In this document: positions 8,681 to 20,972 of the stretch, piece after piece
Layout of the letters: each line of letters begins with the position of its first letter
How positions within the stretch are numbered: position 1 is the first letter of the stretch
Assembly (NCBI GenBank): GCA_020639155.1
Contig: JACKHF010000001.1
Location: forward strand, 1-64,000
DNA: 64,000 bases
Origin: Phycisphaeraceae bacterium
GTDB lineage: Bacteria; Planctomycetota; Phycisphaerae; Phycisphaerales; UBA1924
Direction of reading: 5' to 3'
The notes under the pieces: generated by a model
Told to the model about the DNA's origin: nothing
The model's input: the letters and a program-made list of their open reading frames with translations, nothing else
Database searches by the model: none
Position numbers and translations under genes: made by a program

Positions 8681-10420
8681 TTATTGCGTTTTCCACAAAA
8701 ACGCAGGCTCACCACCCTTTCGAGGATCTGAGCCAGCTCTGGGGAAGCCATCGGTTTGCTTGATTGCCTGCACATTCCCCACAGCGGCAATTTCGCCAAG
8801 CACATGCCCACGATCAGCAATCGCATCAGGCCACATGTCCGGCCATTCGTGTTGCCCCCATGTTTCCAGCCGAACAATGTTCGGGGACCATTGATGATGC
8901 AATCGGGGACGACGAATTGCCTCATTCGGCGGAAGATCAGTCACCAGCATCCTGATCAACACCTGCATCGTACCGGTAATGATTCTGGGACCTCCAGACG
9001 CCCCGGCAACTGCAATGACCTGTCCTTGATCGAGCACGATCGTCGGTGTCATGCTGGAGAGCGGGCGTTTGCCGGGCTCTGGCCTGTTTGCATCCGACTG
9101 TGTCAGGCCGTACGCATTCGCCCCACTGCTTGTCGTGAAATCGTCCATCTCATTGTTGAGACAGAACCCAAACTCAGGGACCGGGAGCAGCGAACCAAAC
9201 TCGGTATTGATCGTCTCGGTACACGCAACCGCATTGCCCATCGGGTCAATCACACAGAAATGACTTGTGCCATGGTCCTCGGGGAGGTCCACTTGCGTGC
9301 CATAGGCTTCAGGCGGGAGCGTCCGATCAGGATCAATCCGATGCGCCAGCGAATCGAGGTATGCAGGATTCAGCAACGCATTGATTGGTACATGATGGAA
9401 CGCAGGATCCGCAAGGTGGGTTGCGCGATCAGCAAATGCATGTTTCATCGTCTCAATCAGCACATGGGCATCTGCAGGATCATCGAGAATATCGACGCCC
9501 TCACGCAGCGTGCCTGTGCGTTCAAGTATACCGAGCATCTGCGCCATCGCGATGCCACCGCTTGACGGTGGCGGCATTGTCAGCACGTCATATCCGCGAA
9601 ACCGGAAGGAAATAGGTGTCATTTCCACAGGTGCGTATTGCTCCAGATCAGCCGCACTAACCACACCACCATCACCATCAACCGCGCGTAACACTGCTTG
9701 AGCTATTGCTCCCTCGTAAAAGGCAGTCGCTCCATCTCTTGCAATCAAGCGAAGCGCTCGCGCCTGCTCTGGCAGCCTGATTCGATCACCAACCTGTATT
9801 TGCCCATTGCCAAGAAACCGCTCCCATGTAAAAGCAAATCGAGTTTGCAACGATGGATCTGCACGAAATCGCCTGACAAGACCAAATGCGGTCTCAACAT
9901 AATCTTCGTCGACAGCAAATCCCTGCTCTGCGATACGTATTGCGGGCTCAAGCACATCTGCACGATCCATGGTTCCCCAGTGCTCAAGCGCGTACAGCAG
10001 CCCACTGACTGTGCCTGGAACCGCAACTGCATGTCCACCATCCCGTGATGCCCTTCGGTCATCAAGTTGCTCGTAGTGATCTGGAGCGATGCCTGCTGGC
10101 GAGGTCTCACGATAGTTCAGCGCAACAGTCTTTGCTGGCGCAGTCTCTGTCGGGGCAAGGTACACCACCATGAAACCCCCGCCACCAATCCCGCACGAAT
10201 ACGGCCGAACCACCGAGAGGGCAAAGCTGGTTGCCACAGCAGCATCGACCGCATTCCCACCTTTCGCCAGAATCTCGACCCCAGCCTCTGAAGCGAGCAC
10301 TTGATCCGCAGCCACGGCACCGAGAGGCTGGTACTCACGCAAAACTGCACACCCACCAAGCACTCCACTGACGCACGTAAGACAGAGGACTGAGACAGAA
10401 AATCGCCGGATTCTGCACAT
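8681..10420 (-). CDS. ggt: Gamma-glutamyltransferase lipoprotein
   Basis: This N-terminal nucleophile hydrolase transfers or hydrolyses the gamma-glutamyl group of glutathione outside the cytoplasm. The start at 10420 gives a lipoprotein signal (SVLCLTCVSGVLGGC, lipobox LGGC). Then follow VLASEAGVEILAKGGNAVDA, PYSCGIGGGGF, and DHGTSHFCVIDPMGNAVACT, in which the Thr of GTS is the expected self-cleavage nucleophile. GKRPLSSMTPTIV and GASGGPRIITGT form the small-subunit oxyanion region. At 579 aa the length is normal. The frame is open upstream to 10537, but that part lacks a signal peptide. It stands alone on the minus strand next to tRNA-Thr. Confidence 0.93.
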   Translation of the reverse strand: MCRIRRFSVSVLCLTCVSGVLGGCAVLREYQPLGAVAADQVLASEAGVEILAKGGNAVDAAVATSFALSVVRPYSCGIGGGGFMVVYLAPTETAPAKTVALNYRETSPAGIAPDHYEQLDDRRASRDGGHAVAVPGTVSGLLYALEHWGTMDRADVLEPAIRIAEQGFAVDEDYVETAFGLVRRFRADPSLQTRFAFTWERFLGNGQIQVGDRIRLPEQARALRLIARDGATAFYEGAIAQAVLRAVDGDGGVVSAADLEQYAPVEMTPISFRFRGYDVLTMPPPSSGGIAMAQMLGILERTGTLREGVDILDDPADAHVLIETMKHAFADRATHLADPAFHHVPINALLNPAYLDSLAHRIDPDRTLPPEAYGTQVDLPEDHGTSHFCVIDPMGNAVACTETINTEFGSLLPVPEFGFCLNNEMDDFTTSSGANAYGLTQSDANRPEPGKRPLSSMTPTIVLDQGQVIAVAGASGGPRIITGTMQVLIRMLVTDLPPNEAIRRPRLHHQWSPNIVRLETWGQHEWPDMWPDAIADRGHVLGEIAAVGNVQAIKQTDGFPRAGSDPRKGGEPAFLWKTQ

Positions 10421-10555
10421 AGACCACCCTCTTGTTTCACCGATTCTCACGAGCCTCGCTACTTGTGTGAATAAGGCTGAAGAGACCATGACATCTGGCC
10501 GAACGGGTCTAAAATATCTGCCCTGCGGAGGCCACACGCCTCTGGCAGGCCATCT

Positions 10556-10628
10556 GCCGCCCTAGCTCAGTTGGTAGAGCAACGGTTTTGTAAACCGTAG
10601 GTCCCCGGTTCGAGTCCGGGAGGCGGCT
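10556..10628 (+). tRNA. tRNA-Thr (UGU)
   Basis: A complete cloverleaf: acceptor GCCGCC pairs with GGCGGC (one C-A mismatch at 7-66), the D-arm is GCTCAGTTGGTAGAGC, the anticodon loop TTTGTAA gives anticodon TGT, and the T-loop is TTCGAGT. The discriminator is T and CCA is not encoded. Confidence 0.95.
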
Positions 10629-10984
10629 TTCCACACCCAAACAAAGTGCGCCTCCGAGAGAACAGATCGAGCTGTGAGCATCTTGCACCTTCTAGCATAT
10701 GATGCGTTGTCAATCATCTTGAATCTTCGGCTCATCAAAACCCGCTCAGAACACTTCAATCCAGTACGCGCTGAAACAAGTCTGTAGTCGCATCTTTGTG
10801 AGAATACACGATGATTGTTGCAGTTTGCGGATCAGGCTAAAGCACCGGGGATGTTGTCGATAGTGAAGTTCTAGTCGAAACTTGTGACCAATCAGCTCGC
10901 TCAAGACATCCAGATGCATTCTAATCGGGGCCGTTGCAATCGTGATGCTCGCCACCTCATCAGTATTATGTCTGGAGCAATGAA
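10629..10984. other. Intergenic stretch after tRNA-Thr
   Basis: No supported coding region. Minus-strand frames here translate the tRNA and are artefacts. A GGAG lies about eight bases before the downstream ATG. No repeat or clear operator was seen. Confidence 0.4.
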
Positions 10985-12310
10985 ATGCGTTGTCAGTGCA
11001 CCCTTGTATCAGTCATAGCAATCTGGATGTGTCTTTCAGGTCCCGTTAATGCCCAGGACGACTCCGTCGACACTTCACTTTCTGCGCTGCGACACGAGTG
11101 GCAAACGTATGTGCGTGAGCATCGGCTGAGTGATGGCTCCATTGAGGGAGCTGATGTATTTCTGATTGAACACCTTCAGGGATACCCGGTTGAGACTATG
11201 AACGCAACTCAGATTGCTGCACTGACCGAGTTTGTTGTAGGCAGGAGTCATATACCTGCATTCGTGCCACTCTGTGACCAGATACGTTTTCGTGCAAAGC
11301 GATTATCTCGGCTGCATTCAATGGAAGGTGCAGTTGCAGCTGAAGTGCGCGTTGTACTCGGCCCAACTCTTATGTCGGGTTCATATGAGAATCTGGTCGA
11401 TGCGTTTGGCAACGACATTGCAGATGATCTTGTCCGTCAGATTGCCATGGCAAATAATGATTTAATCCTTGCTGCACTGGATCATCCAGGGCTGGAGGAT
11501 GCTCTACGCGCCGGATTTGGTCATCGCATATTCAGAAGAGCACCGCTGCAACTAACTCCGCAGGAAGTTGAACTCATGGCATGGCGATTGGCTGAACTGA
11601 GTGATGCAATCGACCAAAGCCCCGAGACAGGACGACTCAACCTGCTTCGCGAGCACTTTCAGCTTATGAGAACCGCGGATTCGGAACTGCCCGCAGCGCT
11701 CATCGGAGCGCGCAGGCTTGCACTGGTCGCAGCACTTGAGGACAAGTTGCATCGGCTTGATACAGAATCTGCTCAGGCAACGTACATCCGCAACGAACTC
11801 GCAGTGCTGGACACCCCTGCTATGAAGGGAGACTTGATTGGATCGGCAGCTGCAAGCCTTGCATTTCTTGAGCAGGATGGAACTGAGGCAACGAGCCTTC
11901 AAGATTTTCGCGGCGGACCCGTCGCGATTGATTTCTGGGCAACATGGTGCGGCCCCTGTATTGCGTCATTCCCGGCACTTAAAGAACTACATACTCAACT
12001 TTCTGATCGTGGTGGTTGTGTTTTGAGCGTGTCAGCGCCCGAGGGACGGTTGCCAGGTAGTAAAGTGGGCGAACATCCTGTTGAGCCCAAAGAAGAAATC
12101 AAAGCAGTGCGACGCTTTGCCCAGCAGCGAGGTGCATCGTGGGCATTTGCCCTTATCAACGGGAGCATTATGGATGCTCGCTACGACGTGCGTGGTCTTC
12201 CCACGCTTGTGCTCGTTGACAGCAATGGAATTGTCAGAGCAGTGCATTCCGGGATTCTTCAAATCGACGACATACCCGCTCTGCTGAATAAGTTACCAGA
12301 TTCAAAGTAG
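10985..12310 (+). CDS. Exported protein with C-terminal thioredoxin (TlpA-like) domain
   Basis: At 441 aa this is much longer than a plain TlpA. A signal peptide (residues 1-23, ending GPVNA-QDD) leads into about 280 residues of mostly helical sequence with no recognised motif. A thioredoxin-like domain follows at residues about 305-435: VAIDFWATWCGPCIASFPAL contains the redox WCGPC, and the cis-Pro loop RGLPTLVLVDSNG is present. It is expected to act as a thiol-disulphide reductase or assembly factor outside the cytoplasm. The start is supported by GGAG eight bases upstream. The gene is monocistronic and convergent with the P450 gene. Confidence 0.8.
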   Translation: MRCQCTLVSVIAIWMCLSGPVNAQDDSVDTSLSALRHEWQTYVREHRLSDGSIEGADVFLIEHLQGYPVETMNATQIAALTEFVVGRSHIPAFVPLCDQIRFRAKRLSRLHSMEGAVAAEVRVVLGPTLMSGSYENLVDAFGNDIADDLVRQIAMANNDLILAALDHPGLEDALRAGFGHRIFRRAPLQLTPQEVELMAWRLAELSDAIDQSPETGRLNLLREHFQLMRTADSELPAALIGARRLALVAALEDKLHRLDTESAQATYIRNELAVLDTPAMKGDLIGSAAASLAFLEQDGTEATSLQDFRGGPVAIDFWATWCGPCIASFPALKELHTQLSDRGGCVLSVSAPEGRLPGSKVGEHPVEPKEEIKAVRRFAQQRGASWAFALINGSIMDARYDVRGLPTLVLVDSNGIVRAVHSGILQIDDIPALLNKLPDSK

Positions 12311-12457
12311 ATAACATTCTCACAAAACAATGTCGTTGTCGGCTCGTACACAGAATGTTGGTCGATGTAGTTGCATGATTTGACGTGTGGTAAGACGCTG
12401 ACTCAGTTGTGTTAATACGAGGGTCATCTTGGACTGAGCATCAGATGGAAGCGAATA

Positions 12458-14050
12458 TCAACCCTCTCGGATTCGCAAATTCACGAGCACCCCATCAGCG
12501 GGCTTTGTGGACACACCTGCATACGCGGAAATCTCACTCTCAACTGCAGTCAGTTCAAAGAGCTTGACAACCGCACCAACAACTAGAGCGACCTCCATCT
12601 GCCCGAGATTCTTGCCGGGGCAGAATCGCGGCCCATGACCAAATCCGAAGTGGGCCCACTCACGCGTTCCGAGGTCTGTGGCGCCGCGACCGATCCATCG
12701 CTCGGGAACAAACCGTTCAGCAGGGAATCCCGTCACACCGACACCCCAGTGATCTTCATGCCTGTTGGCATGCCAGACATCCAACAGGACGTGCGTTCCA
12801 CGTGGCATAAACAGCGAACCACCTGTATCAGTTTGAATCCAGGTATCGGCTGTAGCCCGACGGGGATGAAAGTACAACGCTGGTGTCAGACGCAGTGTTT
12901 CGTTAAGCACGCATCCAAGATACTCAAGTCCTGCAAGCACCTCAGGGTTGTAATCCTCCACCTCGCGCACTTCACGATAGAGCTTTTCCTGAGCTTCCGG
13001 ATTGCGAGCAAGATGCGCCAATGCCCAACTGGCGTATGAAGTTGTCGCCTCAAGAGCTCCAGCGAGAAAGACACGTATGTTCGGACGGAGCGCTTCATTG
13101 GACGCCTCTGACTTGAAGTACTTCCATAATCCGAGGCCCGATGCCCGTGGCTCGATTGCGCTGGTGGTCAACTCTTCAAAGATCGCAGCAGCATCTCTCG
13201 ACCGAGCTACTCCTGGCATCCATCTGGGAAGACGATGCAATGGGCACCCGGATTTGGTCATCACGGTGTCACGCACGATGCGATCAATGAAATGGTCGAG
13301 CGCTGGCACCTCTCTCTCTCGAATCGATTGTGGATCGACTGAAGCCCCGAAGAAACTGTTGACCAGCATGTCGAGCATGACGGCTTTGATTTCGATATCA
13401 AGCGTTACGCGAAGCGTCGGATCACCGTGCTGCTCTACTCTTTGGCGAACGAGTTTGAGCCGCTCGACTGCTGTGTGACGGAAGGTGTCCGCAAACTCGC
13501 TGAACACCTCCGGCTGGTACAGCGTCGATCGGGAGAAAGGTGGCGCTGCCATGCGCTTCTGCGCTTTCCACTCGGCACCATTTGAATACAACAGCGTGCG
13601 TTCGCCCGTCGCGCGCGCGATACCCGATGTCGGCATTGTGTCGCGGTCGAACTGCCCTGGCTTGTCACCAGATGACATTGAGATCGCCCGAATGACACCA
13701 GGGTCGCGCGTAACGAGCACAGGCGCAAAGCCGACGACTTCAAGATATCGGTTGTGTCGTGCGCCTGCGTCAGTCTCCGCATCAGCACCGTGGAAGTACG
13801 TCTCAAGTATCCGCAGCGGTTCGCGGTAGTTCCATGGATGTGGAAACGGCAACGCTGGCCGAGTTGACCGCAACGAAACAAGTGGAACGCGGCCGGGGCG
13901 AATAGATCCTTTGAAAGGTGTGCGACGGAGAAACTGCCTCGACAGTTGCCTGAAACGAGCAAACCGCGTTCGCGAGGAACTCGCATCTTGCTCAGGAACA
14001 GGTTGTTTCGTGCCTGCAACGCTCAAAGACTCATCGTTCGGTTCTGCCAT
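12458..14050 (-). CDS. Cytochrome P450
   Basis: A haem-thiolate mono-oxygenase of about 530 aa. The haem-binding loop FGFGHGPRFCPGK gives the axial Cys, the K-helix ExxR is in NETLRL, and the I-helix is FLAGALEATTS with the acid-Thr pair used for oxygen activation. The N-terminal 45 residues are Arg/Ser/Gln-rich and show no membrane anchor, so the enzyme is probably soluble. The start is the ATG at 14050; a TTG two codons upstream is less likely. No ferredoxin or reductase partner lies nearby. The substrate cannot be told from sequence. Confidence 0.92.
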   Translation of the reverse strand: MAEPNDESLSVAGTKQPVPEQDASSSRTRFARFRQLSRQFLRRTPFKGSIRPGRVPLVSLRSTRPALPFPHPWNYREPLRILETYFHGADAETDAGARHNRYLEVVGFAPVLVTRDPGVIRAISMSSGDKPGQFDRDTMPTSGIARATGERTLLYSNGAEWKAQKRMAAPPFSRSTLYQPEVFSEFADTFRHTAVERLKLVRQRVEQHGDPTLRVTLDIEIKAVMLDMLVNSFFGASVDPQSIREREVPALDHFIDRIVRDTVMTKSGCPLHRLPRWMPGVARSRDAAAIFEELTTSAIEPRASGLGLWKYFKSEASNEALRPNIRVFLAGALEATTSYASWALAHLARNPEAQEKLYREVREVEDYNPEVLAGLEYLGCVLNETLRLTPALYFHPRRATADTWIQTDTGGSLFMPRGTHVLLDVWHANRHEDHWGVGVTGFPAERFVPERWIGRGATDLGTREWAHFGFGHGPRFCPGKNLGQMEVALVVGAVVKLFELTAVESEISAYAGVSTKPADGVLVNLRIREG

Positions 14051-14184
14051 CGTCAATCGTATCTGGGGAGAACCGAGAGCAGATTTCAGGTTTCAACGTG
14101 TTTCGTTTTGGTCGCGAATGGAATGGGGTGTACAAGAAACCACAAGTTACATCTTGGTCGAACAAATCGGCAACCTAAACAAGC

Positions 14185-14240
14185 TAATCGCAGACTTCAC
14201 GGTTCGTGAAAGTGTGAACCCAATATTTGGAGGGGACGGG
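14185..14240. repeat. Half copy of the palindromic repeat (copy A)
   Basis: TTCAC-ggttc-GTGAA (14196-14210) is followed by the terminal sequence AATATTTGGAGGGGACGGG. The reverse complement of that end, GTCCCCTCCAAATATT, matches the left end of the insertion sequence at 48.9 kb. The other half of the repeat is missing. Confidence 0.6.
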
Positions 14241-14278
14241 ATTGTACACTTCTGCATCTCGACGGCCGCGGGTCTGAT

Positions 14279-17664
<3,386 letters not shown>

Positions 17665-17668
<4 letters not shown>

Positions 17669-18255
17669 GCCTGTTCTTTCTCGATGTGCCTGGTTAACTC
17701 TCGGTACAGCACCGCGCGTGCATACGTCCACAGGCGAGCGGCCGTACGCGGCGAGACTCCGATCGCATCCGCCGCCTGATCCACGCTCAGGCCGGCGAAG
17801 AACCGCAGCCGCACAACTGCTGCCGCCTCGGGGTCGTCGATCTCCAAGCGTGTGACCGCCGCATCGACTGCCAGGATTTTCTCAGAATCTGCGGCTGCGA
17901 GGGCACCAACGTCTCCGATGTCTTCGAGCCTGACCTTGCGGTCGCTGCTTCGCACGGATCGCGACCGGGCGTGATCGATGAGGATTCGGCGCATCGCCTG
18001 AGCAGCAGCGGCGTAGAAGTGGGCGCGGCCTTCCCAGGGAACATCGCGCGGACCAACAAGCTTGAGGTACGCTTCATGCACGAGGGCCGTGGCTGACAGC
18101 GTGTGGTCATTGCGTTCGCCTGCCATCCGCTGCTGGGCAGCGCGGCGCAGCTGGTGATAGACCAGCGGCAGGAGCTGCGCCTCTGCTTCCCTGTCGCCAT
18201 CCGCAACAGCGTGCATCAGCATCGTCACATCGGGTTGATCGTCCGAGGATCGCAT
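17665..18255 (-). CDS. ECF-type sigma factor (planctomycete Sig-70_X6 type)
   Basis: This 196-aa sigma factor lacks region 1. Region 2 includes YHQLRRAAQQRM and the family signature HTLSATALVHEAYLKL, with HFYAAAAQAMRRILIDHARS. Region 4 holds the helix-turn-helix FFAGLSVDQAADAIGVSPRT with TAARLWTYARAVLY. The closeness to TIGR02999-type sigma factors and the overlap with the kinase gene suggest regulation by phosphorylation rather than by a membrane anti-sigma factor. That mechanism is known for related ECF/kinase pairs and inferred here. Confidence 0.92.
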
Positions 18256-18405
18256 GCCGCTATCTTATGGGGAAGGGTGTTAGATCGAGACAGAAGCAAT
18301 GGAGGTGTCGTCATCGAATGAATCAGTGCCTGCAAAGGATGCTAGTACATTGATCGTTTGTGAAAAATCATGCAGCAACTCTGTGAGAGATACTTGCAAA
18401 ATCGG

Positions 18406-18511
18406 GGTGACAGGACACCAGTTGAACTTTTTACTTCTCAGCTTCGCGATTTCAGCTCAGAAATGCTGATTTCACGACTCGTGAAAGTGTGAATCCAGGA
18501 TTTGGAGGGTA
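18406..18511. repeat. Palindromic MITE-like repeat (copy B, complete)
   Basis: It begins GGTGACAGGACACCAGTTGA and ends AATCCAGGATTTGGAGGGTA. It contains the perfect palindrome TTTCACGA-C-TCGTGAAA (18470-18486). Copies A, C, D1 and D2 share the core and the TTTGGA end. At about 106 bp with no coding capacity it fits a miniature element. Confidence 0.75.
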
Positions 18512-18522
18512 CATAGTTGCAG

Positions 18523-18586
18523 TGAACGCCTGAGCGGCTTGCTGTGGTCGTACCATCGAAAAGCGGCATGAACTGTGTTTGGATAG
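18523..18586 (+). mobile_element. Decayed right end of the rve-family insertion sequence
   Basis: The stretch GTTGCAGTGAACGCCTGAGC through TACCATCGAAAAGCGGCATG to GGATAGGAC matches the last about 65 bp of the intact element at 49998-50063 with scattered changes. It would encode the transposase C-terminus (LLWSYHRKAA-like) but has no start. Confidence 0.75.
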
Positions 18587-18666
18587 GACAGCATCGGGAA
18601 GATCCGTGAGCACGACGACCTCTGGGGCGAACCGTACCGAGGTGTGATCGCTGCTCTCACTGTCAT

Positions 18667-19152
18667 TTAACTCATGAGCCGGAGTGATTCCGCGAACAGC
18701 AGAACGGATCCGATCGATGCCACACTGCGCAAATGATTCCAACGGGTCCAGACAACCAAGTAGCCCTGCCAGAACTGGGCCGTCTCACTCTGATCGGCAT
18801 CCATCCGCGCGAGCTTCTCATTCAACGGGACGTTCCCGACGACGGTCACAAGGAACAAGCCGACCGCATACAGGAGCCCCGCACCAAGCAGTTGGAGCCA
18901 CCACGTCTGATCCGTATTCATCAGCGCAAAAGCCACTGCACAGAGCGACAGCAACGCCGTGCCGAAGAACGGTACCATGAACCACGGGGTAAACACTGTC
19001 TTGTTGATCTGCTGCATAGCGCGGATGCCCTCCGCATCCGACAATCGTTTCAACGCTGCCATGATGAACGTGGAAAAGGCGAACAGCGAACCGCCGATCA
19101 CCATGGTACCAACGATTGCAAGGCGGATGAGGATGGTCACAAGATCATCCAT
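18667..19152 (-). CDS. DUF1772 / anthrone-oxygenase-like membrane protein
   Basis: A 161-aa protein with four hydrophobic helices (starts near residues 8, 52, 84 and 143). The sequence GGSLFAFSTFIMAAL near the N-terminus and GNVPLNEKLARMDADQSETA followed by WxxWNHLRS are DUF1772 features. The catalytic role of such proteins in bacteria is unproven. It overlaps the preceding NAD(P)H-binding gene by eight bases, an arrangement often seen for these two families. That upstream partner is truncated here, so transcription of this gene may depend on a promoter in the repeat debris. Confidence 0.85.
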   Translation of the reverse strand: MDDLVTILIRLAIVGTMVIGGSLFAFSTFIMAALKRLSDAEGIRAMQQINKTVFTPWFMVPFFGTALLSLCAVAFALMNTDQTWWLQLLGAGLLYAVGLFLVTVVGNVPLNEKLARMDADQSETAQFWQGYLVVWTRWNHLRSVASIGSVLLFAESLRLMS

Positions 19153-19552
19153 TGCTGACCTCCTGAGGGCTCAGCAGACCTTCACGGGCGGCTCTCGCCG
19201 CAAACTCGGCGAAGGACTTCGCAGGCCGACCCAAAACACGCTCGACATCGTTCGTGGGCGCCGCGTTGACGCCACTGCGGGTGATATCGAAGAGGTACGC
19301 GAGCAGATCGATGTATTCCGTGGGGACATTCAGGTCGGTAAGCGCCGAACGGAACGAGTCATCAGAGATCGACTCGTAGCGGATCTCACGGCCAGCGGCC
19401 TTTGACAACTCTGCTGCGATTTGATCGTGAGTCAGCGCCTCCGGCCCCGAAAGATCGAGCGATTGGCTGTTCAGGCTCGTATCAGTGAGCGCTAGGGCAA
19501 CCACTTCGGCAATATCGTCCGCGTCGATGATGGGTTCAACGGCATCGCTGTA
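19145..19552 (-). pseudogene. NAD(P)H-binding (NmrA-like) protein, 3' fragment
   Basis: The surviving reading frame gives the C-terminal half of an NmrA/SDR-type protein: DAVEPIIDADDIAEVVALAL, then LSGPEALTHDQIAAELSKAA, and a tail ending SPQEVSNG. The N-terminal Rossmann part with the nucleotide-binding Gly motif is absent. The frame stops being homologous exactly where a left end of the insertion sequence begins (19553). No start codon with a good ribosome site remains, so this is best called a truncated gene. Confidence 0.85.
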
Positions 19553-19655
19553 CCCTCCAAATATTCAATTCGCATATGATCCCAGGGTCTGCTGCAGGCA
19601 TTGCTTGCAATCGATACACTGCAACATGGATCCCATTGTCAAACTTTATCAGATG
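19553..19655 (+). mobile_element. Decayed left end of the insertion sequence
   Basis: CCCTCCAAATATTCAATTCG, then ATCGATACACTGCAACATGG and a diverged ATCAGATGCTC follow the order of the intact left end (48893-48995) with many changes. It truncates the NmrA-like gene on one side and abuts the stop codon of the peptidase gene on the other. Confidence 0.7.
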
Positions 19656-19660
19656 CTCAT

Positions 19661-20926
19661 TCATGCGAACTTGGAAGTGTCGATCCACTCGGCGCTCGTG
19701 ACGGTCCACAGGTCCATCGCAAGCCCTTCCAAGAAATAGTCATAGGGGAGGTACCCAAAGCCATCATCGCCCCACTCTTCGCCCCACGAGTTTTGGAAGA
19801 TGATCGCTCCTTTGGAGTCGTCGAGTTTACTACCAGCTATCTTGATCTTGTCGTCGTAGCCGACCGCGAGCACAGCGTGGCCGCCCACCTGCTTGTCGCC
19901 GGGTTGAGGATAGGGCACTTCGCCCTGCCAGTTGATGGGGCGATTGATACTGTCGTACACGGGGAAACCGAATGCGACGGGATTACCTTCGGCCAAGGTG
20001 GAACGGAGCGCGTCCAGGTTTTGCCACGCGGTGTTGCTGTACAAATCCAGACGGGCATAGAGCGTCGCCTTGTAGTTCGCGGCAAAGGAGTAGAGGAAGG
20101 CGTCGGGCTCCTCATCGAATCTGGAAATGACGTATGGCCAGCGCTCCTCGGGAGGAACACCGTGAGTGCGGGTCGCCTTGATCGTCTCCCTGATAAAAGC
20201 GCCCGTGTCGCCATCCCATCCCAAGAGCTTGCGGGTGATTTTGTAGAGGAACAGTCGGGAGAGGTCCTCATGCTCGCCGGTCAGCCGCCTTCGGACAGCT
20301 TCCAGCATGCTCACGACCGCGTTCGCAGTGCATGAACCAAGTGACTCCTGATCCTCGATCGGCGAGAGCCATCCAGACAGTCGGAGATCGATCCACGGAG
20401 GGGCCGTGACTGCCGCACCCGAGCCACCCGAACCATTCGAGCCATCCGAGCCACGCATCCTCAGCGCCGCCATCGCCTTGCTCACCGCCTTGCCGGATGC
20501 TTTCCGACCGAGTTGGCTCTTCAGTTCCTGGTCAAGTTCTTCTTTGGAATGATCGCGGGCATCCGGCACATCTGGGAGCCAGCCTAGCCCGACGTACCCG
20601 GGTTCCGCAGCGTGCGCCATGCGTCTAGGCCACCAGGGCCCTCCTTTGAGCGAAACATCGAGCTCGGCAATGCGGTCTGGCCAGTGCGTTCCACCCTTGA
20701 CCACCGGACCGATCCCGCGCCTAGGAATGACTGAACGCGGTGGCCACCAGACACCGCCTGTGAGGCTCCGCCGTGATCGCCATACTCTTGCCTTCTGGCC
20801 TGGATACCAAGCTTCGTTGCCAAGCGGCGATGCTGGACCATCGTGTTCGGCGTATTCGCCCGCCGTTTCAAGCGGTGTGGGCTGGATTCCACTGACTGCG
20901 GACTGGGGGTTGCGTTCTATTGCCAT
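19661..20926 (-). CDS. Papain-like (C1) cysteine peptidase
   Basis: A 421-aa protein with a 180-residue N-terminal region of basic, Trp-rich repeats (WWPPRS, WWPRRM) and a Gly/Ser linker. The peptidase part has the active Cys in QESLGSCTANAVVSML, His in GGHAVLAVGYDD and Asn in FQNSWGEEWGDDGFGYLPYD. The usual GSCWAF is GSCTAN, as in many bacterial C1 enzymes. There is no signal peptide, so localisation is unclear. The start at 20926 has GGAGG six bases upstream. It follows the lipoprotein gene by 46 bp on the same strand and is probably co-transcribed with it. Confidence 0.88.
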   Translation of the reverse strand: MAIERNPQSAVSGIQPTPLETAGEYAEHDGPASPLGNEAWYPGQKARVWRSRRSLTGGVWWPPRSVIPRRGIGPVVKGGTHWPDRIAELDVSLKGGPWWPRRMAHAAEPGYVGLGWLPDVPDARDHSKEELDQELKSQLGRKASGKAVSKAMAALRMRGSDGSNGSGGSGAAVTAPPWIDLRLSGWLSPIEDQESLGSCTANAVVSMLEAVRRRLTGEHEDLSRLFLYKITRKLLGWDGDTGAFIRETIKATRTHGVPPEERWPYVISRFDEEPDAFLYSFAANYKATLYARLDLYSNTAWQNLDALRSTLAEGNPVAFGFPVYDSINRPINWQGEVPYPQPGDKQVGGHAVLAVGYDDKIKIAGSKLDDSKGAIIFQNSWGEEWGDDGFGYLPYDYFLEGLAMDLWTVTSAEWIDTSKFA

Positions 20927-20972
20927 TAGACACCTCCAAGAGATGGCGCGGGCGTTGCCCGGAGCCTTTGTT

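Larger units (their letters stand above)
18256..18666. other. Gene-free stretch filled with repeat debris
   Basis: Upstream of the sigma gene; the promoter of that gene must lie in its left part (18256-18400). The right part is composed of palindromic repeat copy B joined directly to a decayed right end of the insertion sequence, annotated separately. No gene was recognised. Confidence 0.6.

Noticed and set aside
10562..10759. Minus-strand frame ending SRTRTGDLRFTKPLLYQLS
   Set aside because: It is a translation of the antisense tRNA-Thr, a common annotation artefact.
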